Position numbers and translations under genes: made by a program. DNA of 36,791 nt from Streptomyces sp. 130 (GTDB lineage: Bacteria > Actinomycetota > Actinomycetes > Streptomycetales > Streptomycetaceae), in contig NZ_VJNO01000055.1 in the NCBI RefSeq assembly GCF_007096885.1, forward strand, positions 1 through 36,791, written 5' to 3'. Below, piece by piece: positions 8,934 through 15,451 of the stretch. Positions within the stretch are counted from its first letter, which is position 1. Each line of letters starts with the position of its first letter. The notes beneath the pieces were generated by a model. The model did not search any database. It saw only the letters and a program-made list of their open reading frames with translations, and was not told where the DNA came from.

Positions 8934-8970
8934 GGTGGCGCCGGAATCCCGACCCGGTCCCGGCGCCACC
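8934..8970 (+). repeat. Hairpin in the malG-aglA intergenic gap
   Basis: GGTGGCGCCGG (8934-8944) and CCGGCGCCACC (8960-8970) form a perfect 11-bp inverted repeat with a 15-nt loop, placed 40 nt after malG and 27 nt before aglA. There is no U-tract. Within a co-directional operon it could act as a partial terminator or as a 3'-end stabiliser that makes malEFG expression exceed aglA expression. It contains no CTTGC motif, so it is not an obvious MalR site. Confidence 0.5.
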
Positions 8971-8996
8971 CCCCACCCAGACACCCCAGGGACGAC

Positions 8997-10673
8997 ATGA
9001 CCCAGCACCTCGCTGCCCCCTCCACCGGTACGTCCGACGACGCCGCCGGCCACCGCACCGGCTGGTGGCAGGACGCGGTGATCTACCAGGTCTATCCGCG
9101 CAGCTTCGCCGACGGCAACGGTGACGGCATGGGCGATCTCGCAGGCGTACGCGGAAGACTCCCGTACCTCAAGGAACTCGGCGTCGACGCGGTCTGGCTC
9201 AGCCCCTTCTACGCGTCCCCGCAGGCCGACGCCGGATACGACGTCGCCGACTACCGGGCCATCGACCCGATGTTCGGCAGCCTGCTCGACGCCGACGCGC
9301 TGATCCGCGACGCCCACGACCTGGGCCTGCGGATCATCGTCGACCTGGTGCCCAACCACTCCTCCGACCAGCACGAGTGGTTCAAGCGCGCGCTCACCGA
9401 GGGCCCCGGCTCCGCCCTGCGCGACCGCTACCACTTCCGCCCCGGCAAGGGCGCGAACGGCGAACTCCCGCCCAACGACTGGGAGTCCATCTTCGGCGGC
9501 CCCGCCTGGACCCGCACCGCGAACCCGGACGGCACCCCCGGCGAGTGGTACCTCCACCTCTTCGCGCCCGAGCAGCCCGACTTCAACTGGGAGCACCCGG
9601 CCGTCGCCGACGAGTTCCGCTCGATCCTGCGCTTCTGGCTCGACATGGGCGTCGACGGCTTCCGCGTGGACGTCGCGCACGGCCTGGTCAAGGCCGAGGG
9701 GCTGCCCGACCTGGGCACCCACGACCAGCTGAAGCTGCTCGGAAACGATGTCATGCCGTTCTTCGACCAGGACGGGGTGCACGAGATCTACCGCAGCTGG
9801 CGCACCATCCTGGACGAATACCCCGGCGAGAGGATCGCCGTCGCCGAGGCGTGGACGCCGACCGTCGAGCGCACCGCCAACTACGTGCGCCCCGACGAGA
9901 TGCACCAGGCGTTCAACTTCCAGTACCTGGCCACCGCCTGGGACGCCGCCGCGCTCCGCGAGGTCATCGACACCTCGCTCGACGCCATGCGGCCGGTCGG
10001 CGCCCCCACCACCTGGGTGCTCTCCAACCACGACGTCACCCGGCACGCCACCCGGTTCGCCAACCCGGCGGGCCTCGGCACCCAGATCCGCACCCCCGGC
10101 GACCGCGAGCTGGGCCTGCGCCGGGCCCGCGCGGCCACGATGCTGATGCTGGCGCTGCCCGGTTCCGCCTACGTCTACCAGGGCGAGGAGCTCGGCCTGC
10201 CCGACGTCACCGACCTGCCCGACGAGGCCCGCCAGGACCCGTCGTTCTTCCGGGCCGAGGGCCAGGACGGCTTCCGCGACGGCTGCCGCGTCCCGATCCC
10301 GTGGACCCGCGAGGGCTCCTCGTACGGCTTCGGCGCGGGCGGCAGCTGGCTTCCGCAGCCCGCCGGCTGGGGTGAGCTGAGCGTCGAGGCGCAGACCGGC
10401 GCGGCCGGCTCCACCCTGGAGCTGTACCGGGCCGCCATCGCCGCCCGCCGGGCGCACCCCGGGCTCGGCGCGGGCGCCGACGTGCGCTGGCTGGACGTGC
10501 CGGAGGGGCTGCTCGCCTTCGCCCGGCCCGGGTTCGTCTGCACCGTCAACACCACGGGCGCCCCGGTCCGCATCCCCGTACCGGGCACGGTCCTGCTGTC
10601 CAGCGCCCCGGTCGAGACCGACGGCGACACGGTCGAGCTGCCCGCGGACACCACGGTGTGGTGGACGGTGTGA
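8997..10673 (+). CDS. aglA: Cytoplasmic GH13 alpha-glucosidase AglA
   Basis: A 558-residue glycoside hydrolase family 13 enzyme without a signal peptide, expected to release glucose from imported maltose and maltodextrins. The N-terminal barrel begins with WWQDAVIYQVYPRSF; conserved DLVPNHSSDQH contains region I. The catalytic triad is visible: nucleophile D225 (DGFRVDVAH), acid/base E284 (AVAEAW) and transition-state Asp D346 (LSNHDVTRH). The FRDGCRVPIPW segment is typical of actinobacterial alpha-glucosidases rather than amylases. An oligo-1,6-glucosidase or trehalose-type specificity cannot be excluded. AGGGACG precedes the ATG. The 3' end overlaps the second lacI gene, so the two are translationally coupled. 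Confidence 0.9.
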   Translation: MTQHLAAPSTGTSDDAAGHRTGWWQDAVIYQVYPRSFADGNGDGMGDLAGVRGRLPYLKELGVDAVWLSPFYASPQADAGYDVADYRAIDPMFGSLLDADALIRDAHDLGLRIIVDLVPNHSSDQHEWFKRALTEGPGSALRDRYHFRPGKGANGELPPNDWESIFGGPAWTRTANPDGTPGEWYLHLFAPEQPDFNWEHPAVADEFRSILRFWLDMGVDGFRVDVAHGLVKAEGLPDLGTHDQLKLLGNDVMPFFDQDGVHEIYRSWRTILDEYPGERIAVAEAWTPTVERTANYVRPDEMHQAFNFQYLATAWDAAALREVIDTSLDAMRPVGAPTTWVLSNHDVTRHATRFANPAGLGTQIRTPGDRELGLRRARAATMLMLALPGSAYVYQGEELGLPDVTDLPDEARQDPSFFRAEGQDGFRDGCRVPIPWTREGSSYGFGAGGSWLPQPAGWGELSVEAQTGAAGSTLELYRAAIAARRAHPGLGAGADVRWLDVPEGLLAFARPGFVCTVNTTGAPVRIPVPGTVLLSSAPVETDGDTVELPADTTVWWTV

Positions 10674-11728
10674 CGACCGTTCCGCTGCCGCGGGGCCCCG
10701 GCGCGGGCGGTGCGCTCAGGCTGTCGGACATCGCCGGCCAGGCGTCCGTCAGCGAGGCCACCGTCAGCCGGGTCCTCAACGGCAAGCCGGGCGTCGCGGA
10801 CACCACGCGCCAGCGGGTGCTCGCGGCGCTCGACATCCTGGGCTACGAGCGGCCCGTGCGGCTGCGGCAGCGCAGCGCCGGGCTCATCGGGCTGGTCACC
10901 CCCGAGCTGACCAACCCGATCTTCCCGGCGTTCGCCCAGTCCGTGGAGCAGGTGCTCGCCGGGCACGGCTACACGCCGGTGCTCTGCACGCAGCTCCCCG
11001 GCGGCGCCACCGAGGACGAGCTGGTCGAGCAGCTGGTCGAGCGCGGCGTCGGCGGCATCGTCTTCCTGTCCGGGCTGCACGCCGACACCTCGGCCGACCC
11101 GGCGCGCTATGCCGCGCTGTCCGAGCGCGGGGTGCCGTTCGTCCTGATCAACGGGTACAACGAGCGGATCAGCGCCCCGTTCGTCTCGCCCGACGACACC
11201 GCCGCCGTGCGGATGGCCGTGAGCCACCTCGCCGAACTCGGCCACCGCCGGGTGGGCCTGGCCATAGGGCCGCAGCGCTATGTGCCGTCCCGCCGGAAGC
11301 GGGACGGCTTCGTGGAGGCCGCGGTCGCCGTGCTCGGCCTGGACCGCGCGGACGCCGAACTCCTGGTCTGCTCGACGCTGTTCAGTGTCGAGGGCGGCCA
11401 GGTCGCGGCGGGCGCGCTGCTCGACCGGGGGTGCACCGGCATCGTCTGCGGCAGCGACCTGATGGCGCTGGGCGTGGTCCGCGCGGCCCGGGACCGCGGG
11501 CTCGACGTGCCGCGCGACGTCTCCGTGGTGGGCTTCGACGACTCGCAGCTCATCGCGTTCACCGACCCGCCGCTGACCACGGTCCGCCAGCCGGTCCAGG
11601 CGATGGCGGCGGCAGCGGTCGGCGCGCTGCTGGAGGAGATCGGCGGCAGCCCCGTGCAGCGCACGGAGTACGTGTTCCAGCCGGAGCTGGTGGTGCGGGG
11701 CTCGACGGCGGCGCTGCGGAACGCGTGA
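10670..11728 (+). CDS. Second LacI-family regulator, close paralogue of MalR
   Basis: About 352 residues with a LacI helix-turn-helix (RLSDIAGQASVSEATVSRVL) and a sugar-binding effector domain. Compared with MalR (4263-5327) the stretch VSEATVSRVLNGKPGV is identical, and long blocks of the effector domain agree (SAGLIGLVTPEL, LIAFTDPPLTT, PELVVRGSTA); identity looks well over half by eye. It probably reads the same or a very similar operator. I chose the GTG at 10670 because it overlaps the aglA stop codon as GTGA. GTG codons at 10658 and 10661 are alternatives, and none has a clear ribosome-binding site. Being last in the malEFG-aglA operon, it would be made only when that operon is on. Confidence 0.88.
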   Translation: MTTVPLPRGPGAGGALRLSDIAGQASVSEATVSRVLNGKPGVADTTRQRVLAALDILGYERPVRLRQRSAGLIGLVTPELTNPIFPAFAQSVEQVLAGHGYTPVLCTQLPGGATEDELVEQLVERGVGGIVFLSGLHADTSADPARYAALSERGVPFVLINGYNERISAPFVSPDDTAAVRMAVSHLAELGHRRVGLAIGPQRYVPSRRKRDGFVEAAVAVLGLDRADAELLVCSTLFSVEGGQVAAGALLDRGCTGIVCGSDLMALGVVRAARDRGLDVPRDVSVVGFDDSQLIAFTDPPLTTVRQPVQAMAAAAVGALLEEIGGSPVQRTEYVFQPELVVRGSTAALRNA

Positions 11729-11741
11729 GCGGGCACTCAGG

Positions 11742-11768
11742 GGGCCGGGTCCGGCAGGGGCCCGGCCC
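11742..11768. terminator. Terminator between lacI paralogue and convergent membrane gene
   Basis: GGGCCGGG (11742-11749) pairs perfectly with CCCGGCCC (11761-11768) across an 11-nt loop, filling the 40-nt gap between two convergent stop codons. It is probably bidirectional. There is no U-tract. Confidence 0.6.
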
Positions 11769-12236
11769 TCACGCGTGTCCGGGTGCGGCGGTGCGCGGCC
11801 GGCGCCCCCTCAGGACCATGCCGGTCGCGATCGCGAGGCCCACGAGGGCGAGGACCGAGCCCTTCACGACGGGCCCGTGCCAGCCGTAGTCGGCGGTGTA
11901 GGCGGCCCCGGCGTCCTCGGCGAGCCGGACCTCGTCGATCCGGGCGGGCGCGGGGTCACCGCGGCGCACGTCCACGGCGTCCCTCAGCTCGACGTCCCGC
12001 GCGGTGACGGAGCCGTCGGTGCTGGTGAAGGTGCCGGTCCAGGAGCAGGACTGCTTGCCGCAGGTGCGGTCGGTGGGCGTCAGCGAGCCGACGGGCCCGT
12101 CGCGCAGGGCGGCCCGCCCCTCGATGCCCTCGACGGCCAGGCCGAGGCCGCCGCCGAGCGAGACGAGCAGGACGAAGACGGCGGCGACACGGACGAAGAC
12201 GCGTCCGCGCTTGGTCAGGGGCCGTCCGGTCTGCAT
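11769..12236 (-). CDS. Two-span membrane protein of unknown function
   Basis: A 155-residue protein with hydrophobic segments at about 16-35 and 125-142. The roughly 90-residue loop between them is probably extracellular and contains C59 and C64 (TCGKQSC), a likely disulfide pair, and a short beta-rich region. I recognise no named domain. It lies 24 nt downstream of the next membrane protein gene on the same strand, so the two probably form an operon. The pair separates the malEFG-aglA-lacI block from aml-pulA and reads against both. Confidence 0.7.
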   Translation of the reverse strand: MQTGRPLTKRGRVFVRVAAVFVLLVSLGGGLGLAVEGIEGRAALRDGPVGSLTPTDRTCGKQSCSWTGTFTSTDGSVTARDVELRDAVDVRRGDPAPARIDEVRLAEDAGAAYTADYGWHGPVVKGSVLALVGLAIATGMVLRGRRPRTAAPGHA

Positions 12237-12260
12237 GGCGTGATCCTGGGCGGGGCCGGG

Positions 12261-13205
12261 TCAGCCCTCGCCGTCGCCCTCCTCGAAGAGGCGTACGGTG
12301 CCCAGGATCTGGCGGATCGTGGCGTCGGACACCTCGTCCTGGACGCCGTGCGCGCCGACGTAGGTCCACGAGACGAAGCGGCCCTCCGCGTTCTTGAAGG
12401 CGAAGGTCACCGCCTTGCCGTCGGTGTCGCACTTGCCCTTCTTCGGCGTCCCGGACGAGGTGACGGTCACCAGGCTGCCCTCGACGCCCGACTCCGTGCG
12501 GAAGGACTCCGGCTCACCGACCGTGAGGCGCGAGCGGTCGGGCTGGGTGTAGAGGCCGTAGACCCAGGTCCTGGCCGTGTCCTCGGCGGCCTCGGCCGCG
12601 CTCTTGGCGCCCTGCTCGCCGGTGGTGCCGACCGAGGCGAGCGCGGACTCCTCGGGGGTGCCGTCCTTGTCGTCGTCGGACGTGCACCACTTCTCCTTGA
12701 GGACCGCCGGGGCCATCATCGCTACCAGCGGCTTCTCCTCGGGGTCGTCGTTCTCCGTCACGTAGCTCACCCAGCTCGGGGACTGGCGCTTCCAGGAGGC
12801 GGGCACGTCGAAGGTGATGCCGCGCTTGGCGTTGACCACGGTGTTCCAGCCGGGCACGAGAGGGTCCGAGCCGCCGCCTGCGGCGCCCCGGGCCGTGCCG
12901 CCGGTGCTCGCGGACGCGCTCGCGGACTTGGTGGGCGCCGGCTGCGGGCCGGCCTCGTCCTTCCCGCCGTCGCGGACGACCAGGTAGCCCGCCGCCGCGC
13001 AGGCCACGACGACCGCCGCTGAGGCGGCCACCACGGCGACCGTGGTCCGGTTGCGGCGGGGGCGGGGCGGTTCGGGGGTGCTGACGCCGACCGTGGGGGC
13101 GGCGTGCCAGTCGGAGGCGGCCCGGCCGGGCCGCGCCGGGGGCGCGCTGTGCCGGGTGCCCGGCGTGTCCGGCTGATCGGGGGGCGACTGCTCTCCTGGC
13201 CACAT
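12261..13205 (-). CDS. Membrane-anchored protein with DUF8017-like extracellular domain
   Basis: A 314-residue protein. It has a Pro-rich cytoplasmic N-terminus (1-50), a single membrane anchor at about 54-77, an Ala/Ser/Thr/Gly linker (about 85-110) and an extracellular domain of about 200 residues that resembles the Streptomyces DUF8017 family (GITFDVPASWKRQ, FAFKNAEGRFVSWTYVG near the end). Function unknown. The start at 13205 is preferred to the open frame upstream (to 13628), which crosses the aml control region. TAGGCT (13218-13213 on the minus strand) ends 7 nt before the ATG and no Shine-Dalgarno is present, so the transcript may be leaderless. It is first in a two-gene operon with the 155-residue membrane protein. 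Confidence 0.72.
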   Translation of the reverse strand: MWPGEQSPPDQPDTPGTRHSAPPARPGRAASDWHAAPTVGVSTPEPPRPRRNRTTVAVVAASAAVVVACAAAGYLVVRDGGKDEAGPQPAPTKSASASASTGGTARGAAGGGSDPLVPGWNTVVNAKRGITFDVPASWKRQSPSWVSYVTENDDPEEKPLVAMMAPAVLKEKWCTSDDDKDGTPEESALASVGTTGEQGAKSAAEAAEDTARTWVYGLYTQPDRSRLTVGEPESFRTESGVEGSLVTVTSSGTPKKGKCDTDGKAVTFAFKNAEGRFVSWTYVGAHGVQDEVSDATIRQILGTVRLFEEGDGEG

Positions 13206-13264
13206 GGGGGCGAGCCTAGCCCCGGCCCGGGAACGACTCGTGCCCCGGGGGCGGCCGGCCACAG

Positions 13265-13325
13265 GAGAGGCACCGGAGGTCGGCCCGGTCGGGCCGGCGG
13301 GGAGGTGTGACCGCCGGTGCCTCTC
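13265..13325. repeat. Nested inverted repeat in the divergent intergenic region
   Basis: GAGAGGCACCGG (13265-13276) pairs perfectly with CCGGTGCCTCTC (13314-13325). The 37-nt interior contains a second perfect hairpin, CGGCCCG-GT-CGGGCCG (13281-13296). Further CCGG-rich palindromes follow to about 13396. The gap 13206-13642 (437 bp) contains no gene that I can support. Both flanking genes point away from this structure, so it is not a terminator for either. It may be an untranslated-leader structure or an uncharacterised small RNA. Confidence 0.6.
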
Positions 13326-13417
13326 ATGTCCTGACCGGCCCGGCCGGCCGGGCGCGTGGGGCCCGGGGTAACGGGACCCCCGGCCGGCCGGACCGGAGTC
13401 GGGAGAAACGTAACAGG

Positions 13418-13447
13418 CCTGCAATGTCTTGCGTAAGCCCTTGCAGG
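13418..13447. promoter_or_regulatory. Upstream MalR-type operator of aml
   Basis: CCTGCAA (13418-13424) and TTGCAGG (13441-13447) form a perfect 7-bp inverted repeat. Between them CTTGCG (13428-13433) precedes CTTGCA (13440-13445) by 12 bp. It lies about 50 bp upstream of the proposed -35 and shares the CTTGCAG word with the malE region. Confidence 0.55.
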
Positions 13448-13495
13448 AAGAAATCCACAGCATTTCGTGGATGTGAGCGGGCGGTGTCCAAAGGG

Positions 13496-13524
13496 TTGAC
13501 CGGGACCTGCCGGACTCGTACGGT
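13496..13524 (+). promoter_or_regulatory. aml promoter, TTGACC-N17-TACGGT
   Basis: TTGACC (13496-13501) and TACGGT (13519-13524) are separated by exactly 17 nt, a good vegetative sigma-factor promoter. Predicted start near 13531 gives a leader of about 110 nt before the aml ATG at 13643. Confidence 0.65.
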
Positions 13525-13533
13525 CTCGCTGCG

Positions 13534-13558
13534 GCAAGGTTTGCATTCTTGCAGCAAG
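13534..13558. promoter_or_regulatory. Downstream MalR-type operator of aml
   Basis: GCAAG (13534-13538), TTGCA (13541-13545) and CTTGCAGCAAG (13548-13558) crowd together just after the predicted transcription start. CTTGC-A-GCAAG is a palindrome with a single central base. A repressor bound here would block early elongation or promoter escape. The same relation, a CTTGCAG site just downstream of the promoter, is seen before malE. Confidence 0.6.
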
Positions 13559-13642
13559 AACCTTCAGGAGCCTTGAGGGCAGGGCGCGTTGCCGATGAGG
13601 CCGGAACCGTCACCCGCATTTCCCCCACAGCAGGAGGAAAAC

Positions 13643-15361
13643 ATGGCCAGCAGACCCCTGTCTGCCGCGCTCGCCCTCGTCGCGGGAGCCGCCGCCCTCG
13701 TGGTCCCCGCCACGACGGCCGAGGCGTCCGCCCCGGGCACCAAGGACGTCACCGCCGTCCTCTTCGAGTGGACGTTCGACTCCGTCGCCAGGGCGTGCAA
13801 GGACACCCTCGGCCCCGCCGGATACGGCTTCGTCCAGGTCTCGCCGCCCCAGGAGCACATCCAGGGCGGCCAGTGGTGGACCTCGTACCAGCCGGTCAGT
13901 TACAAGATCGCCGGACGGCTCGGGGACCGCACGTCCTTCGCGAACATGGTCAGCGCCTGCCACAGCGCGGGCGTCAAGGTGGTCGCGGACTCGGTCATCA
14001 ACCACATGTCCAGTGGTTCGGGCACCGGCACGGGCGGCACCTCGTACACGAAGTACAACTACCCCGGGCTGTACTCCTCGTACGACATGGACGACTGCAC
14101 CTCCGAGATCAACAACTACGGCAACCGCGCCAACGTCCAGAACTGCGAGCTGGTCGGGCTGGCCGACCTGGACACCGGCGAGGACTACGTACGCGGGAAG
14201 GTCGCCGGCTACCTCAACGACCTGCTCTCGCTCGGCGTCGACGGATTCCGCATCGACGCGGCCAAGCACATGCCCGCCGGCGACCTCGCCGACATCAAGT
14301 CCCGGCTGAGCAACCCGGGCGTCTACTGGAAGCAGGAGGCGATCTACGGGGCCGGCGAGGCCGTCTCGCCCGACGAGTACGCCGGCAACGGCGACGTGCA
14401 GGAGTTCCGGTACGCCCGCAGCCTGAAGAAGGTCTTCAACGAGGAGAACCTCGCCTACCTGAAGAACTTCGGCGAGGGCTGGGGCTTCATGCCCTCCTCC
14501 AGGGCCGCGGTGTTCGTCGACAACCACGACACCGAGCGCAACGGGGAGACGCTGAACTACAAGGACGGCGCCAACTACACGCTCGCCAGCGTGTTCATGC
14601 TGGCCTGGCCCTACGGCTCGCCCGACGTGCACTCCGGCTACGAGTGGTCCGACAAGGACGCCGGCCCGCCCAACGGCGGGGCGGTGAACGCCTGCTACAC
14701 CGACGGCTGGAAGTGCCAGCACGCCTGGCGCGAGATCTCCTCCATGGTCGGCTTCCGCAACACCGCGCGCGGTGAGGCCGTCACCGACTGGTGGGACGAC
14801 GGCGGCGACCGGATCGCCTTCGGGCGCGGCTCCAAGGCGTACGTGGCGATCAACCACGAGGGCTCCTCGCTGACGCGCACGTTCCAGACCTCGCTGCCCG
14901 CCGGCGACTACTGCGACGTCCAGTCCGGCAAGGGCGTCACGGTCGACGGCTCCGGCCGGTTCACCGCGACCCTCGGCGCCAACACCGCGCTCGCCCTGCA
15001 CACCGGCGCCCGCACCTGTGGCGGCGGCTCCACCGACCCGGGCGGCCCCGGCACCGAGACGGGCACCTCCGGCGCCTCCTTCGGGGTCAATGCCACCACC
15101 CAGCTCGGCCAGAACATCTACGTCACCGGCAACCAGTCCGCCCTCGGCAACTGGAACACCGGCAGCGCGCTGAAGCTCGACCCGGCGACGTACCCGGTCT
15201 GGAAGCTCGACGTGAACATGCCCGCCGGCACCACGTTCGAGTACAAGTACATCCGCAAGGACGCGAGCGGCAACGTGACCTGGGAGAGCGGTGCCAACCG
15301 CACGGCCACGGTGCCGTCCTCCGGCAGGGTCACGCTGACCTCGGACGTCTGGCGCGGCTGA
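13643..15361 (+). CDS. aml: Secreted GH13 alpha-amylase with C-terminal starch-binding domain
   Basis: A 572-residue extracellular endo-alpha-1,4-glucanase that cuts starch to maltodextrins. It has a Sec-type signal peptide (about 1-30, ending near TAEASA). The GH13 barrel is of the animal-like actinobacterial type (AVLFEWTFDSVA; VVADSVINHM). The triad is D205 (DGFRIDAAKH), E239 (YGAGEAV) and D296 (VDNHDTERNG). A Gly/Thr/Pro linker (about 458-476) leads to a CBM20-like starch-binding domain (about 477-572; IYVTGNQSALGNWNTGSA, FEYKYIRKD). The ATG at 13643 has a perfect AGGAGG 5 nt upstream; an ATG at 13589 would add an extension before the signal peptide. It is followed by pulA after 90 nt and preceded by CTTGCAG-type operators. 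Confidence 0.95.
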   Translation: MASRPLSAALALVAGAAALVVPATTAEASAPGTKDVTAVLFEWTFDSVARACKDTLGPAGYGFVQVSPPQEHIQGGQWWTSYQPVSYKIAGRLGDRTSFANMVSACHSAGVKVVADSVINHMSSGSGTGTGGTSYTKYNYPGLYSSYDMDDCTSEINNYGNRANVQNCELVGLADLDTGEDYVRGKVAGYLNDLLSLGVDGFRIDAAKHMPAGDLADIKSRLSNPGVYWKQEAIYGAGEAVSPDEYAGNGDVQEFRYARSLKKVFNEENLAYLKNFGEGWGFMPSSRAAVFVDNHDTERNGETLNYKDGANYTLASVFMLAWPYGSPDVHSGYEWSDKDAGPPNGGAVNACYTDGWKCQHAWREISSMVGFRNTARGEAVTDWWDDGGDRIAFGRGSKAYVAINHEGSSLTRTFQTSLPAGDYCDVQSGKGVTVDGSGRFTATLGANTALALHTGARTCGGGSTDPGGPGTETGTSGASFGVNATTQLGQNIYVTGNQSALGNWNTGSALKLDPATYPVWKLDVNMPAGTTFEYKYIRKDASGNVTWESGANRTATVPSSGRVTLTSDVWRG

Positions 15362-15381
15362 CCCCGGCAGTCCGCTCACCC

Positions 15382-15415
15382 GCCGGACGGGCCGTCCCCC
15401 AGCGGTCCGTCCGGC
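15382..15415 (+). terminator. Hairpin in the aml-pulA gap
   Basis: GCCGGACGG (15382-15390) pairs with CCGTCCGGC (15407-15415) over a 16-nt loop. It lies between two co-directional genes 90 nt apart. No promoter or CTTGC operator is apparent between it and pulA, so partial termination with read-through, or mRNA 3'-end protection, is more likely than a complete stop. Confidence 0.45.
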
Positions 15416-15451
15416 CCCGCACACCCCCGTACCCCGCCTAGGAGAGCCCGA

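Noticed and set aside
12261..13628. Longer start for the DUF8017-like gene
   Set aside because: It would cross the aml promoter and operators, and the added residues are not family-like; the ATG at 13205 gives a normal Pro-rich start.
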